DNA of 64,000 nucleotides from [Mycobacterium] crassicus (GCF_020181615.1 NZ_CP084029.1:4360549-4424548); one strand, 5' to 3'; counted from the stretch's first letter, positions 16,576-26,742 are shown. Notes: generated from the sequence alone by a model not told the origin. Numbers and translations: made by a program.

Positions 16576-16716
16576 GTGTCCTGGCTGCTGATCACCGCCA
16601 TCCCGACGTTGCTGATGCTGGCAGCGGTCGGGCTGGAGCGTATCGAGACCGGGTTGAGCCAGGTGGAGACGACGAATCCGCAGTTTCCCCCGACTCAAGG
16701 CGCAAATCGTGTGTAG
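16576..16716 (+). CDS. 46-residue single-helix membrane protein (Rv3675-like position)
   Basis: [20 protein letters not shown] is one membrane helix, followed by [16 protein letters not shown] and a polar tail ending in GANRV. TACTGT (16564-16569) ends six bases before GTG 16576, indicating a leaderless mRNA. In M. tuberculosis the gene between nth and crp (Rv3675) encodes a longer membrane protein, so this may be a shortened form. Function unknown. Confidence 0.65.
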   Translation: MSWLLITAIPTLLMLAAVGLERIETGLSQVETTNPQFPPTQGANRV

Positions 16717-16821
16717 CGTTGGCACATCGCTGGCCACCTGGCTCTAGACTCAGATAGCTAGCCGGGTAGAGGCTGGTGCTTGCGCGTTTCAGACCGTCAT
16801 CAAGACCATCTAAGGGGCAAC

Positions 16822-17496
16822 GTGGACGAGATCCTGGCCAGGGCCGGAATCTTCCAGGGAGTTGAGCCCAGCGCCGTCGCCGCGCTGACCAAGCAGCTTC
16901 AGCCCGTGGACTTTCCGCGGGGACACACCGTGTTCGCCGAAGGGGAGCCCGGTGATCGGCTGTACATCATCGTCTCCGGAAAAGTGAAGATCGGCCGCCG
17001 GTCGCCCGATGGTCGGGAGAACCTCCTGACCATCATGGGGCCGTCCGACATGTTCGGTGAGCTGTCGATCTTCGACCCCGGACCGCGGACCTCCGGCGCG
17101 ACCACCATCACCGAGGTGCGGGCGGTCTCGATGGACCGCGACGCCCTGCGGTCGTGGATCTCCGATCGACCCGAGATCGCCGAGCAGCTGCTGCGGGTGT
17201 TGGCCCGCCGACTGCGGCGCACCAACAACAACCTGGCCGACCTGATCTTCACTGACGTGCCCGGCCGGGTCGCCAAGCAGCTGCTGCAGCTGGCCCAGCG
17301 GTTCGGCACCCAGGAGGGCGGCGCCCTGCGGGTGACACACGACCTGACCCAGGAGGAGATCGCTCAGCTGGTCGGGGCATCTCGGGAGACGGTGAACAAG
17401 GCGCTGGCCGACTTCGCCCACCGCGGGTGGATCCGGCTGGAGGGCAAGAGCGTGCTGATCTCCGACTCCGAGCGGCTGGCAAGGCGCGCCCGCTAA
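16822..17496 (+). CDS. crp: cAMP receptor protein family regulator Crp
   Basis: 224 residues from GTG 16822, exactly the length of Rv3676; AAGGGG precedes at a suitable distance. The cyclic-nucleotide-binding domain covers residues 1-115 with the phosphate-binding cassette [19 protein letters not shown] dimerisation helix and a C-terminal winged helix follow, with [21 protein letters not shown] as recognition helix pair. Global regulator of carbon metabolism, rpfA and whiB1 in mycobacteria. TAGACT near 16746 is a possible -10 for a leadered transcript of about 70 nt. Confidence 0.96.
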   Translation: MDEILARAGIFQGVEPSAVAALTKQLQPVDFPRGHTVFAEGEPGDRLYIIVSGKVKIGRRSPDGRENLLTIMGPSDMFGELSIFDPGPRTSGATTITEVRAVSMDRDALRSWISDRPEIAEQLLRVLARRLRRTNNNLADLIFTDVPGRVAKQLLQLAQRFGTQEGGALRVTHDLTQEEIAQLVGASRETVNKALADFAHRGWIRLEGKSVLISDSERLARRAR

Positions 17497-17520
17497 CTCT
17501 CCCCCCGCGACCGTGCAGCG

Positions 17521-18300
17521 TCAGGTGGCCCGCAAGTAGTCCAGCTGGGCCTGCACCGACCACTCCGCGACGTCCCACAGCTCCTCGGCGACGTCGGTGT
17601 AGACGTGTTCGACGACTTGGCGTGTGGTGGCGTCGTCCCCCAGTGCGATCAGGGCCGAGCGCACCTGGTCAAGGCGCTGCTCGCGATGCGCCAAGTATCC
17701 GGCGGCCACCACGTCGATATTCGCCAGCTCCGGCCCGTGCCCGGGCAGCACCGTGCGCGAACCCAGCCCGCGCAGCCGCTGCAGCGAGTCCAGGTAATGC
17801 GCCAGGTCGCCGTCTTCGGCGTCGATCACGGTGGTGCCGCGGCCCAGCACGGTGTCGGCGGTCAGCACGGCGTCGTCCAGGACGAACGACAGCGAGTCCG
17901 CGGTGTGGCCGGGTGTGGCGAGAACCTTGATGCGCAGTCCCGCCGCGTCGATCACCTGACCGTCGGTCAGGCCGCCACCCATCCGACGCTGGAATCCACT
18001 GCCGGCCGAGTACACCGGCACGCCGGTCGCGTCGGCGAGCTTGTCGATGCCGTCGGTGTGGTCGAAGTGCCGGTGGCTGATCAGCACCAGCGCGATCTTG
18101 TCCGCTTCGGCAAGCCTGCTGATGTGTTCGTCGTCGTCGGGTCCGGGGTCGACGATCACCACCTCGTCGCTGCCCGGCCCACGCAGAACCCAGGTATTGG
18201 TGCCGTCCAGCGTCATCAGGCCCGGGTTGTCGGCCAGCAGCACCGACGCGGTCTCGGTGACCGGTCGCAGTTGCCCGTAGGCGGGATGACTCAGCGGCAC
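17521..18300 (-). CDS. MBL-fold metallo-hydrolase, LACTB2/ribonuclease-like
   Basis: 259 residues. SHRHFDHTDG is the HxHxDH zinc motif, ATPGHTADSLSFVLDD and VLPGHGPEL provide the remaining metal ligands, and a C-terminal helical domain (LAHREQRLDQVRSALIALGD onward) resembles the winged helix of LACTB2 proteins. Counterpart of Rv3677c. The substrate is uncertain; human LACTB2 is an endoribonuclease. Two bases from ridA on the same strand, so part of the DUF4177-ridA-MBL operon. Confidence 0.88.
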   Translation of the reverse strand: MPLSHPAYGQLRPVTETASVLLADNPGLMTLDGTNTWVLRGPGSDEVVIVDPGPDDDEHISRLAEADKIALVLISHRHFDHTDGIDKLADATGVPVYSAGSGFQRRMGGGLTDGQVIDAAGLRIKVLATPGHTADSLSFVLDDAVLTADTVLGRGTTVIDAEDGDLAHYLDSLQRLRGLGSRTVLPGHGPELANIDVVAAGYLAHREQRLDQVRSALIALGDDATTRQVVEHVYTDVAEELWDVAEWSVQAQLDYLRAT

Positions 18301-18302
18301 GC

Positions 18303-18758
18303 CTACCCGATTTCCACTATCAGCTCCACCTCAACCGGGGCGTCCAGTGGCAGCTCCGAGACCCCGACGGCCGAGCGGGCATGTGCGCCGGCTTCGCCGA
18401 ACACCTCGCCCAACAGCTCGGAGGCGCCGTTGACCACGGCGGGCTGCCCGTTGAAGTTCGGTGCCGATGCGACGAAGCCGACCACCTTGACCACCCGGGT
18501 GACCGCGTCGAGCCCTACCAGGGCGTCCACCGCGGCCAGTGCGTTCAGCGCACAAACCCGGGCCAGCGCATAGGCGTCCTCCGGGTTGACGTCGGCCCCG
18601 ACCTTGCCGGCGCGGGCCAACTTGCCGCCGACCATCGGCAGCTGCCCGGAGGTGTAGACCAGGTTGCCGGTGCGGACCGCGGGCACATACGCCGCCAGCG
18701 GTGCCGCAGTCTGCGGCAACTCGATCCCGAGTTCGGCCAGCCGTGCCCGCCAGCTCAT
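18303..18758 (-). CDS. RidA/YjgF family protein
   Basis: 151 residues, longer at the N-terminus than classic RidA (about 128). VRTGNLVYTSGQLPMVGG is the conserved start of the domain. Classic RidA proteins hydrolyse reactive enamine/imine intermediates via an Arg in a GxCRAx-type C-terminal motif; here the C-terminal part reads HARSAVGVSELPLDAPVEVE, with an Arg in a comparable place. Start overlaps the preceding DUF4177 stop (ATGA). Counterpart of Rv3678c. Confidence 0.85.
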   Translation of the reverse strand: MSWRARLAELGIELPQTAAPLAAYVPAVRTGNLVYTSGQLPMVGGKLARAGKVGADVNPEDAYALARVCALNALAAVDALVGLDAVTRVVKVVGFVASAPNFNGQPAVVNGASELLGEVFGEAGAHARSAVGVSELPLDAPVEVELIVEIG

Positions 18759-18916
18759 TTCGGGCGTTTCAGAAAGGCGATGAGCTGCTCACCGGACGGC
18801 CCCGGGAGCACGGAGACGAGCTCCCAGCCGTCCTCGCCCCACTGATCGAGGATCTGCTTGGTGGCATGCGTGATCAACGGGACGTTGGCGTACTCCCACA
18901 CCGTGCGCTGGCTCAT
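18755..18916 (-). CDS. DUF4177-like small protein (Rv3678A-like)
   Basis: 53 residues from ATG 18916: MSQRTVWEYANVPLITHATK with WGEDGWELVSVLPG typical of DUF4177 proteins. First gene of the operon, overlapping ridA by four bases. An earlier in-frame ATG at 18979 would cross the divergent promoter of the ATPase gene and is rejected. Function unknown. Confidence 0.75.
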   Translation of the reverse strand: MSQRTVWEYANVPLITHATKQILDQWGEDGWELVSVLPGPSGEQLIAFLKRPK

Positions 18917-18966
18917 GTGAGCGAGCTTATCGCTAGCGGAGATGAGCGTTTGGTTAGCATGCAGTG

Positions 18967-19986
18967 GTGACAGCCACATCCAGCAGCGAGCCTGCTCTCG
19001 GCTGGCCTTCGCGATTGACGAAGGCCCGGCTGCATTTCGTGACCGGCAAGGGCGGTACCGGCAAGTCGACCGTCGCGGCCGCGCTGGCCCTGTCGCTGGC
19101 GGCCGGCGGACGTCGGGTTCTGCTAGTGGAAGTCGAAGAGCGACAAGGTATTGCGCAGCTCTTCGACGTACCGCCGCTACCCATCAGCCCGGTCAAGGTC
19201 GCGACCGCTGAGGACGGCGGGCAGGTCGATGCGCTGGCGATGGACATCGAAGCCGCGTTCCTGGAATACCTCGACCTGTTCTACAACCTGGGGATCGCCG
19301 GGCGGGCGATGCGGCGCGTCGGTGCGGTCGAGTTCGCGACCACCATCGCGCCCGGCCTGCGCGACGTCATCCTCACCGGCAAGATCAAATACCACGTGAT
19401 CCAGACCGACAAGAACAACAAGCCGGTCTACGACGCGATCGTGGTGGACGCGCCACCGACCGGCCGGATCTCCCGGTTCCTCGACGTCACCAAGGCGGTG
19501 TCGCAACTGGCCAAGGGCGGTCCGGTGCACTCGCAGGCTGACGGCGTGGTGAAGCTGTTGCACTCCGATCAGACCGCGATCCACCTGGTGACGCTGCTGG
19601 AGGCCCTGCCGATGCAGGAGACCCTGGAAGCCATCGACGAGCTGCGGGAACTGGATCTGCCGATCGGCAGCGTGATCGTCAACCGCGACATTCCCGCGCA
19701 CCTGGAACCCGCCGATCTGGCCAAGGCCGCCGAGGGCGCCGTCGACGCCGACGCGGTCCGGGCCGGCCTGGCCGCCGCGGGGATCACGCTGACCGACGAC
19801 AACTTCGCCGGTCTGCTGACCGAAACCATCCAGCACGCCACCCGCGTCAGCGCCCGGACGGAAACGGCCGAGCAGTTGCAGCAGTTGGACGTGCCGCGCC
19901 TGCATCTGCCGACGATCACCGACGGAGTCGACCTCGGCAGCCTTTATGAGCTCTCCGAAATTCTCGGCCAACAGGGGGTTCGATGA
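18967..19986 (+). CDS. ArsA/GET3-family ATPase, first of pair (Rv3679-like)
   Basis: 339 residues. Deviant Walker [19 protein letters not shown] at residues 20-37 with both signature lysines; [18 protein letters not shown] is the switch II/Walker B region. Two GTG codons are adjacent (18964, 18967); TAGCAT at 18955-18960 ends six bases before 18967, which favours the second as leaderless start. With the next gene it forms the mycobacterial pair reported to assemble as a heteromeric, GET3-like complex linked to envelope stress tolerance. No CxxC metal site is visible. Confidence 0.9.
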   Translation: MTATSSSEPALGWPSRLTKARLHFVTGKGGTGKSTVAAALALSLAAGGRRVLLVEVEERQGIAQLFDVPPLPISPVKVATAEDGGQVDALAMDIEAAFLEYLDLFYNLGIAGRAMRRVGAVEFATTIAPGLRDVILTGKIKYHVIQTDKNNKPVYDAIVVDAPPTGRISRFLDVTKAVSQLAKGGPVHSQADGVVKLLHSDQTAIHLVTLLEALPMQETLEAIDELRELDLPIGSVIVNRDIPAHLEPADLAKAAEGAVDADAVRAGLAAAGITLTDDNFAGLLTETIQHATRVSARTETAEQLQQLDVPRLHLPTITDGVDLGSLYELSEILGQQGVR

Positions 19987-21140
19987 CACCCGGTACGACC
20001 GGCAAGCCGCTGGCGCTGGACTTGGCGGCAATCCTGACCGACACCTCCAATCGTGTGGTGGTGTGCTGCGGCGCCGGTGGCGTCGGCAAGACCACCACTG
20101 CCGCGTCGATGGCGCTGCGGGCCGCCGAATACGGCCGCACCGTGGTCGTGCTGACCATCGACCCGGCCCGCCGGCTGGCGCAGGCGCTGGGCATCGACGA
20201 CCTCGGCAATAACCCGCAGCGGGTGCAACTGCCCGCGGAAGTGCCCGGTCAGCTGCACGCGATGATGCTCGACATGCGCCGCACCTTCGACGAGATGGTG
20301 ACGCAGTACTCCGGCCCGGAGCGGGCCGAGGCGATCCTGGGCAACCAGTTCTATCAAACGGTCGCCACCTCGCTCTCGGGCACGCAGGAGTACATGGCGA
20401 TGGAGAAACTCGGCCAGCTTCTCGCCGAGGACCGCTGGGACCTGGTGGTGGTCGACACCCCACCGTCGCGTAACGCCCTGGACTTCCTGGACGCACCGAA
20501 GCGACTGGGCAGCTTCATGGACAGCCGGCTGTGGAAGTTGCTGCTGGGTCCCGGACGGGGCATCGGCAAATTGGTCGCCGGTGCGCTCGGCCTGGCGATG
20601 AAGGCCCTGTCCACCGTGCTGGGTTCGCAGATGCTTTCCGATGCAGCGAATTTCGTACAGTCCCTCGATGCCACTTTCGGCGGCTTCCGGGAGAAGGCAG
20701 ATCGCACCTACGACCTGCTCAAGCGCCGCGGCACCCAGTTCGTGGTGGTGTCGGCAGCCGAGCCCGACGCACTGCGGGAGGCGTCGTTCTTCGTCGACCG
20801 GCTCTCCCAGGAGCACATGCCACTGGCGGGCCTGATTCTCAACCGCACTCATCCGATGTTGTGCGACCTGCCCATCGAGCGCGCCATCGACGCGATCGAG
20901 ACGCTGCGGGAGCCCCAGGTCAGTGCGTCGCTGCCGGAAGGAACGAGGGCGCTCACCACTGCGGCGCTGCAGATTCACGCCGAACGCGGCGCCACCGCCA
21001 AGCGTGAGGTCCGGCTGCTGTCGCGCTTCACCCACGCGAACCCGCGGGTTCCCATCGTGGGGGTGCCGTCACTGCCGTTCGACGTCTCCGATTTGGAGGC
21101 GCTCGGCGCGATCGCCGATCAGCTCACGGCGCAGAAGTAG
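19983..21140 (+). CDS. ArsA/GET3-family ATPase, second of pair (Rv3680-like)
   Basis: 385 residues. Walker [19 protein letters not shown] near residue 25; [18 protein letters not shown] is switch II. The middle region contains hydrophobic helices ([20 protein letters not shown]) that could form the client groove of a GET3-like protein. The start overlaps the upstream stop by four bases (ATGA), so equimolar translation with the first ATPase is likely. Confidence 0.9.
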   Translation: MTPGTTGKPLALDLAAILTDTSNRVVVCCGAGGVGKTTTAASMALRAAEYGRTVVVLTIDPARRLAQALGIDDLGNNPQRVQLPAEVPGQLHAMMLDMRRTFDEMVTQYSGPERAEAILGNQFYQTVATSLSGTQEYMAMEKLGQLLAEDRWDLVVVDTPPSRNALDFLDAPKRLGSFMDSRLWKLLLGPGRGIGKLVAGALGLAMKALSTVLGSQMLSDAANFVQSLDATFGGFREKADRTYDLLKRRGTQFVVVSAAEPDALREASFFVDRLSQEHMPLAGLILNRTHPMLCDLPIERAIDAIETLREPQVSASLPEGTRALTTAALQIHAERGATAKREVRLLSRFTHANPRVPIVGVPSLPFDVSDLEALGAIADQLTAQK

Positions 21141-21168
21141 GACGCAGAAGGTAGGACGCAGCGGCGCG

Positions 21169-21531
21169 TCAGCCCGCGTCGCGCTGCTTGCGCTGGGCCG
21201 CGAAGTACTCCCGCCAGGAGGTCACCTCGGGGTGCTGCTTGAGCAGTGCCCGGCGCTGCCGCTCGGTCATACCGCCCCACACGCCGAATTCGACGCGGTT
21301 GTCCAGGGCGTCGGCCAGACAATCGAGAACCACCGGGCAGTGCCGGCAGATCACCGCGGCTTTGCGCTGCGCGGCCCCGCGTACAAAGAGTTCATCGGGG
21401 TCTGCGGTGCGGCACAACGCCTTGGCAACCCAGGCGATCCTGCCCTCGTCCTGCGATCCTCGCAGGACGGTCCTGGCGACTGCAGTCGCCGGAATGTCGG
21501 TGTTGTGAACCGCTGGCCGTGTAACAGACAC
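21169..21531 (-). CDS. whiB4: WhiB4 iron-sulfur redox regulator
   Basis: 120 residues. Four cysteines bind the 4Fe-4S cluster: ALCRTAD, ICRHCPV and LDCLADA; the GVWGGMTERQRRAL turn and basic C-terminus follow. WhiB4 controls oxidative-stress genes in mycobacteria. GTG 21531 has GGAGGA six bases upstream, which decides the start. Located between the ATPase pair and ponA2 as in M. tuberculosis. Confidence 0.93.
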   Translation of the reverse strand: MSVTRPAVHNTDIPATAVARTVLRGSQDEGRIAWVAKALCRTADPDELFVRGAAQRKAAVICRHCPVVLDCLADALDNRVEFGVWGGMTERQRRALLKQHPEVTSWREYFAAQRKQRDAG

Positions 21532-21862
21532 TGACGATCCTCCGTCCCGGCCGCCCCCGCAGCCACCTATTCAACATCAACGTCGACCACCATGGCGACC
21601 ACCATTGCGATCTACGCCACATCGTGTCATCAGTGTTACCTGAATCGCACTTGCTGTCCAAGTTAGGTGGTCAGGTGGCATCTGCGCAACAGGTAGGAGC
21701 CCCCTTTTTTGGGACAACCGTGCAGTCCGATCATGATCGGGGCCACTTCGGGCCGCTGCGATCCATCCCGAGCCGGTGTTTTCTGGCACCAACAGCAAAG
21801 CCCGGATCCGGGTTCGGGGTCTTCGGCGAGCGACATCTGATACCGACGCTAGGGTGTTAACC
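21532..21862. other. Intergenic region between divergent whiB4 and ponA2
   Basis: 331 bp without a convincing gene. It holds the whiB4 ribosome binding site, a CCCCCTTTTTTGGG stretch near 21701-21714 and the palindrome at 21727-21740. TAGGGT (21851-21856) ends six bases before ponA2 ATG 21863, consistent with a leaderless ponA2 mRNA. Confidence 0.5.
21727..21740. promoter_or_regulatory. Perfect 14-bp palindrome upstream of ponA2/whiB4
   Basis: CCGATCATGATCGG is fully self-complementary. It lies 123 bp before ponA2 and 196 bp before whiB4, between divergent genes, so it is a candidate operator. No regulator is assigned. Confidence 0.45.
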
Positions 21863-24277
21863 ATGTCGGAGCGTCCCCCGACCGGCCCTGCCGTGTTCAA
21901 GCTGGCCGGGTGCTGCCTGCTCGCTGCCGTGTTGCTCGCGGCACTGCTGTTCCCGGTCGCCGGTGGAATCGGCCTGATCTCCAATCGTGCGTCCGACGTG
22001 GTGGCCAACGGATCGGCCCAGCTGGTCAGCGGCGACGTGCCCGCGGTGACCACCATGGTCGACGCCAAGGGCAACACGATCGCGTGGCTGTATTCGCAGC
22101 GCCGCTTCGAAGTTCCCAACGACAAGATCGCCGACACGATGAAGCTGGCGATCGTGTCCATCGAGGACAAGCGGTTCGCCGAGCACAGCGGTGTGGACTG
22201 GAAGGGCACGCTGACCGGCCTGGCGGGCTACGCCTCCGGCGACGTCGACACCCGCGGCGGGTCGACCCTCGAGCAGCAGTACATCAAGAACTACCAGTTG
22301 CTGGTGCTGGCCCAGACCGACGCCGAGAAGCGCGCCGCCATCGAGACCACCCCGGCGCGCAAGCTGCGTGAGATCCGGATGGCACTGACTCTGGACCGGA
22401 CGTTCAGCAAGCCGCAGATCCTGACCCGCTACCTGAACCTGGTGTCGTTCGGCAACAATTCGTTCGGCATCCAGGACGCGGCGCAGACCTACTTCGGCGT
22501 CGACGCCTCGGACCTGAACTGGCAGCAGTCGGCGCTGCTGGCCGGAATGGTGCAGTCGACCAGCACGCTGAACCCCTACGACAATCCCGAGGGCGCACTG
22601 GCACGGCGAAACCTGGTTCTGGACACCATGATCGAGAACCTGCCGGCCGAAGCCGAGGCGCTACGGGCGGCCAAACACGAGCCGCTGGGCATCCTGCCGC
22701 AACCCAACGAGCTGCCGCGCGGCTGCATCGCGGCCGGCGACCGGGCCTTCTTCTGCGATTACGTGCAGGAGTACCTGGTGCGGGCAGGAATCAGCAAGGA
22801 ACAGGTGGCCCGCGGCGGCTACGTGATCCACACGACGCTGGACCCCGACGTGCAGGGCCCGGTCAAGCAGGCGATCGACAGTTTCGCCAACCCGAACGTG
22901 CAGGGCGCCGCCAGCGTGATGAGCGTGATCAAACCCGGCAGCGACGGGCACCCGGTGTTGGCGATGGCCAGCAACCGCACCTACGGGCTCAACGCCGACC
23001 TCGGCGAAACCATGCGACCGCAACCGTTCTCGCTGGTCGGTGACGGCGCCGGGTCGATCTTCAAGACATTCACGGTGGCCGCCGCCCTGGAGATGGGCAT
23101 GGGCATCAGCGCCGATCTCGAGGTGCCGGGCCGGTTCCAGACCAAGGGCATGGGCAGTGGCGGCGCCAAGGGCTGCCCCAAGGAGACCTGGTGCGTGGTC
23201 AACGTCGCGCCCTACCGGTCGCCGATGAACGTCTCCACCGCGCTGGCCACCTCGCCCAACACCGCGTTCGCCAAGCTGATCTCGCAGGTCGGGGTGGGGC
23301 GGACCGTCGATATGGCAATCAAACTGGGGCTGCGCTCCTACGCCGATCCCGGCACCGCCCGCGACTACGACCCGGACAGCAACGAGAGCCTGGCCGACTT
23401 CGTCAAGCGGCAGAACCTGGGGTCGTTCACCCTGGGCCCGATCGAGGTCAACGCACTGGAGCTGTCCAACGTCGCCGCCACCCTGGCGTCCGGCGGCGTC
23501 TGGTGCCCGCCGAATCCGATCGACAAGGTCTTCGACCGCAACGGCAACGAGGTGGTTGTCGCCACCGAGGCCTGCGACCGGGTGGTTCCCGAGGGATTGG
23601 CGAACACGCTGGCCAACGCGCTGAGCAAGGACATCGCCGGCGGCGGCACCGCGGCACCCGCGGCGGGCTCGGTGGGCTGGGACCTGCCGATGGCCGGCAA
23701 GACCGGCACCACCGAGGCGCACCGGTCCTCGGGCTTCATGGGTTTCACCAACCGCTACGCGGCGGCGAACTACATCTTCGACGACTCCAGCTCGCCTGGC
23801 GACCTGTGCTCATTCCCGCTGCGGCACTGCGGCGACGGCGACCTGTACGGCGGCAACGAACCGGCCCGGACCTGGTTCGCCGCGATGAAGCCGATCGCCA
23901 CCGACTTCGGCGACGTCATCATGCCGCCGACCGACCCGCGCTACGTCGACGGCGGACCCAACTCGCGGGTTCCCTCTGTCACAGGCCTGGATGTCGACGT
24001 AGCCCGCCTTCGACTCAAGGAGGTCGGGTTCCAGGTCGCCGAGCAGCCGAACTGGGTCAACAGCAGCGCCCGCTCCGGAGCGGTCGTCGGTACCTCGCCG
24101 AGCGGGCAGACCATTCCCGGCTCGATCATCACCATCGATATCAGCAACGGCATCCCGCCACCGCCGCCACCGCCACCGGAGGGCATGCCGCCACCGATCG
24201 GTTCGACGGTCGTGGAGATCCCGGGACTGCCGCCGATCACCATTCCCCTGCTGCCGCCCCCGGCGCCGCCGCCGTAA
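21863..24277 (+). CDS. ponA2: Bifunctional penicillin-binding protein PonA2
   Basis: 804 residues. One N-terminal membrane helix; glycosyltransferase 51 domain with SIEDKRFAEHSGVD (catalytic Glu about residue 103), RGGSTLEQQYIKN and the conserved LNLVSFGNNSFGIQDAA. The transpeptidase domain has the active Ser in GAGSIFKTF (about 397), the SPN motif in ATSPNTAF, and KTGTTEAH (about 612). A single PASTA domain covers about 698-763, then a proline-rich tail rich in PPPPPP. It polymerises and crosslinks peptidoglycan outside the membrane; ponA2 mutants of mycobacteria are stress-sensitive. ATG 21863 fits a leaderless start. Confidence 0.96.
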   Translation: MSERPPTGPAVFKLAGCCLLAAVLLAALLFPVAGGIGLISNRASDVVANGSAQLVSGDVPAVTTMVDAKGNTIAWLYSQRRFEVPNDKIADTMKLAIVSIEDKRFAEHSGVDWKGTLTGLAGYASGDVDTRGGSTLEQQYIKNYQLLVLAQTDAEKRAAIETTPARKLREIRMALTLDRTFSKPQILTRYLNLVSFGNNSFGIQDAAQTYFGVDASDLNWQQSALLAGMVQSTSTLNPYDNPEGALARRNLVLDTMIENLPAEAEALRAAKHEPLGILPQPNELPRGCIAAGDRAFFCDYVQEYLVRAGISKEQVARGGYVIHTTLDPDVQGPVKQAIDSFANPNVQGAASVMSVIKPGSDGHPVLAMASNRTYGLNADLGETMRPQPFSLVGDGAGSIFKTFTVAAALEMGMGISADLEVPGRFQTKGMGSGGAKGCPKETWCVVNVAPYRSPMNVSTALATSPNTAFAKLISQVGVGRTVDMAIKLGLRSYADPGTARDYDPDSNESLADFVKRQNLGSFTLGPIEVNALELSNVAATLASGGVWCPPNPIDKVFDRNGNEVVVATEACDRVVPEGLANTLANALSKDIAGGGTAAPAAGSVGWDLPMAGKTGTTEAHRSSGFMGFTNRYAAANYIFDDSSSPGDLCSFPLRHCGDGDLYGGNEPARTWFAAMKPIATDFGDVIMPPTDPRYVDGGPNSRVPSVTGLDVDVARLRLKEVGFQVAEQPNWVNSSARSGAVVGTSPSGQTIPGSIITIDISNGIPPPPPPPPEGMPPPIGSTVVEIPGLPPITIPLLPPPAPPP

Positions 24278-24315
24278 CCACGGTGGCCCGGTGCGGGCGC
24301 AGTAGTCTGAACCCC

Positions 24316-25281
24316 ATGGCCCCATCACCCGCCCTGACCCGGTCCGTTATCGCCGCATCGGCGGCACTCGGGCCGGCGGCACTCGCCATCGGCTACGGCG
24401 CGATCATCGAGCGCAACGCTTTCGTGGTGCGTGAGGCGACGATGCCCGTGCTGGATCCCGGCTCATCGCCGCTTCGGGTGCTGCACATCAGCGACATCCA
24501 CATGCGCCCCGGCCAACGCCGCAAACAGGCCTGGCTGCGGGATCTGGTCCGGTTGGAGCCGGACCTGGTGGTCAACACCGGCGACAACCTGGCCCACCCG
24601 AAGGCGGTGCCGGCGGTGGTGCAGGCCCTCGGCGACCTGCTGTCGGTGCCGGGAGTGTTCGTCTTCGGCAGCAACGACTATTTCGGGCCGCGACTGAAGA
24701 ACCCGGCGAAGTACCTGACCAAGCCGACGCATCGCGTCTACGGCACCGCGCTGCCCTGGCAGGATCTGCGAGCGGCGTTCACCGAGCGCGGCTGGCTGGA
24801 TCTGACCCACACCCGCCGCGAGTTCGAGGTGGCCGGTCAGCGGATCGCCGCGGCCGGCGTCGACGATCCACACATCGAGCGGGACCGCTACGACACCATC
24901 GCCGGGCCGGCCGACCCCACCGCCAATCTGCGTCTGGGCCTGACCCACTCGCCGGAGCCGAGGGTGCTGGACCGGTTCTCCGGCGACGGCTACCAGCTGG
25001 TGATGGCCGGCCACACCCACGGCGGGCAGCTGTGCGTGCCGCTCTACGGCGCCCTGGTGACCAACTGCGGCCTGGACCGCTCCCGGGTCAAGGGACCGTC
25101 CCAGTGGGGCGCCCACATGCGGCTGCACGTCTCGGCCGGCATCGGTACCTCGCCGTTCGCGCCGGTGCGATTCGCCTGCCGCCCCGAGGCCACACTGCTC
25201 ACGCTGGTTCCGGCGCCGACCGGCGGCGACGACTCACGCCTCACCCGCGACTTCACGCAGCCTTCCGTATCGGCCCGTTGA
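24316..25281 (+). CDS. Membrane-associated metallophosphatase (Rv3683-like)
   Basis: 321 residues. N-terminal hydrophobic segment ([17 protein letters not shown]), then calcineurin-type motifs: [11 protein letters not shown] (DxH), [10 protein letters not shown] (GDN), FGSNDYFG in place of GNHE, LTHSPEP and AGHTHGGQL. This is the YkuE-like phosphodiesterase group acting at the membrane. TAGTCT (24303-24308) ends seven bases before ATG 24316, so the gene is probably leaderless with its own promoter directly behind ponA2. Confidence 0.9.
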   Translation: MAPSPALTRSVIAASAALGPAALAIGYGAIIERNAFVVREATMPVLDPGSSPLRVLHISDIHMRPGQRRKQAWLRDLVRLEPDLVVNTGDNLAHPKAVPAVVQALGDLLSVPGVFVFGSNDYFGPRLKNPAKYLTKPTHRVYGTALPWQDLRAAFTERGWLDLTHTRREFEVAGQRIAAAGVDDPHIERDRYDTIAGPADPTANLRLGLTHSPEPRVLDRFSGDGYQLVMAGHTHGGQLCVPLYGALVTNCGLDRSRVKGPSQWGAHMRLHVSAGIGTSPFAPVRFACRPEATLLTLVPAPTGGDDSRLTRDFTQPSVSAR

Positions 25282-26384
25282 CCACCCTGACGGCCGACCA
25301 CGGGCATCCGCGCCGCTGGGCCGACAACGCGATCCGGCTGATCGAGGCCGACGCCCGGCGTAGCGCCGACACCCATCTGCTGCGTTACCCGCTGCCGTCG
25401 GCGTGGGCCGCCGATGTCGACGTGGCGCTGTATCTCAAGGACGAGACCACCCACATCACCGGCAGTCTGAAGCATCGGCTGGCCCGCTCACTGTTCCTCT
25501 ACGGGCTGTGCAACGGCTGGATCGCCGAGGGCACCACGGTAGTCGAGGCGTCATCGGGGTCGACGGCGGTTTCCGAGGCCTACTTCGCCGCCCTGCTGGG
25601 GCTGCCGTTCGTCGCGGTGATGCCGGCATCCACCAGCGCGTCGAAAGTGGCGCTGATCGAGGCACAGGGTGGGCGCTGCCACTTCGTGCAGCACTCCGGG
25701 GACGTCTACGCCGAAGCGGAGCGGATCGCCGCCGACACCGGCGGGCACTACCTGGATCAGTTCACCAACGCCGAGCGGGCCACCGACTGGCGCGGCAACA
25801 ACAACATCGCCGAGTCGATCTTCTCCCAGATGCGCGACGAGGCCCATCCGATCCCGGCTTGGATCGTGGTGGGTGCCGGTACCGGCGGCACCAGCGCGAC
25901 CATCGGGCGCTATATCCGGTATCGCCGGCACGCCACCCGGCTGTGCGTGGTCGACCCCGAGTTTTCGGCGTTCTACCCGGCCTACGAGCAGTGCCGGTAC
26001 GACCTGATGCTCGAGGAGTCGTCGCGCATCGAGGGCATCGGGCGCCCGCGCGTGGAGCCGTCGTTTCTGCCGGGGGTGGTGGACCGGATGGTGGCGGTGC
26101 CCGATGCGGGCTCAGTGGCGGCGGCGCGGCACGTCAGCGCGGTGCTGGGCCGACGGGTGGGTGCTTCGACCGGAACCAACATCTGGGGGGCGTTCGGACT
26201 GCTGGCGGAGATGGTCGCAGACGGCCGCAGCGGGTCGGTGGTGACCCTGCTGGCTGACAGCGGGGACCGTTACACCGACACCTACTACTGCGACGACTGG
26301 CTGGCTCAGCAGGGCCTGGACCCGACCGGCCCAGCAGCGGTGCTGGCCGAGTTCGAGCGGTCCTGCCGTTTCGCGCCTGCGTGA
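25278..26384 (+). CDS. PLP-dependent cysteine-synthase-like enzyme (Rv3684-like)
   Basis: 368 residues from TTG 25278, which overlaps the phosphatase stop as TTGA; no better start fits the frame nearby. Fold-type II PLP enzyme: the Schiff-base Lys is in [14 protein letters not shown] (about residue 60), ASSGSTAVS is the substrate loop, [16 protein letters not shown] binds the PLP phosphate. The C-terminal [11 protein letters not shown] matches the cysteine-synthase/CBS ending. Counterpart of Rv3684; a role as cysteine desulfhydrase or synthase is likely but unproven. Confidence 0.9.
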   Translation: MTTLTADHGHPRRWADNAIRLIEADARRSADTHLLRYPLPSAWAADVDVALYLKDETTHITGSLKHRLARSLFLYGLCNGWIAEGTTVVEASSGSTAVSEAYFAALLGLPFVAVMPASTSASKVALIEAQGGRCHFVQHSGDVYAEAERIAADTGGHYLDQFTNAERATDWRGNNNIAESIFSQMRDEAHPIPAWIVVGAGTGGTSATIGRYIRYRRHATRLCVVDPEFSAFYPAYEQCRYDLMLEESSRIEGIGRPRVEPSFLPGVVDRMVAVPDAGSVAAARHVSAVLGRRVGASTGTNIWGAFGLLAEMVADGRSGSVVTLLADSGDRYTDTYYCDDWLAQQGLDPTGPAAVLAEFERSCRFAPA

Positions 26385-26479
26385 GCCCGCTCTTCAGCGG
26401 TATCGGGATTGGTGGCCACGAGCCACAGCGCAGCCAGAGCGAAGAACCCGGCATACACCGCGCCGCCCAACAGCGTCAT
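26306..26479 (-). CDS. Possible 57-residue membrane protein antisense to the PLP gene end
   Basis: [20 protein letters not shown] forms one membrane helix followed by a polar tail [17 protein letters not shown] strong ribosome binding site AAGGAG lies eight bases before ATG 26479. Its last 79 bases overlap the convergent PLP gene. The helix plus the RBS support reality; the overlapping tail and lack of a known family argue for caution. Confidence 0.5.
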   Translation of the reverse strand: MTLLGGAVYAGFFALAALWLVATNPDTAEERAHAGAKRQDRSNSASTAAGPVGSRPC

Positions 26480-26667
26480 GATCTGACTCCTTCAGCACTA
26501 AACCTTATTAGCCAGTCTGCCTAAGTCCGTCTATGATTGCGAACTTCCCACGCCCAAATGTGGGGCGTCTCATGGCGTCGTGGACCCAGTGACCTGCGCC
26601 GCGATAGCCTTGGGCTGGGCGTTTGGCTAGCAGCCGGGGCGGTGCGATACGCTGTCGTGGCTTCACA
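26480..26667. other. Intergenic leader before tRNA-Pro
   Basis: 188 bp with lower GC than neighbours. It contains a short hairpin ACGCCC/GGGCGT at 26550-26568 and a TACGCT candidate -10 near 26649 for the tRNA. No gene seen. Confidence 0.4.

Positions 26668-26742
<75 letters not shown>

Noticed and set aside
23191..25281. A 696-codon frame covering the end of ponA2 and the metallophosphatase
   Set aside because: Its first 375 codons are out of frame with PonA2 and low-complexity; the real gene begins at ATG 24316 with its own -10 box.
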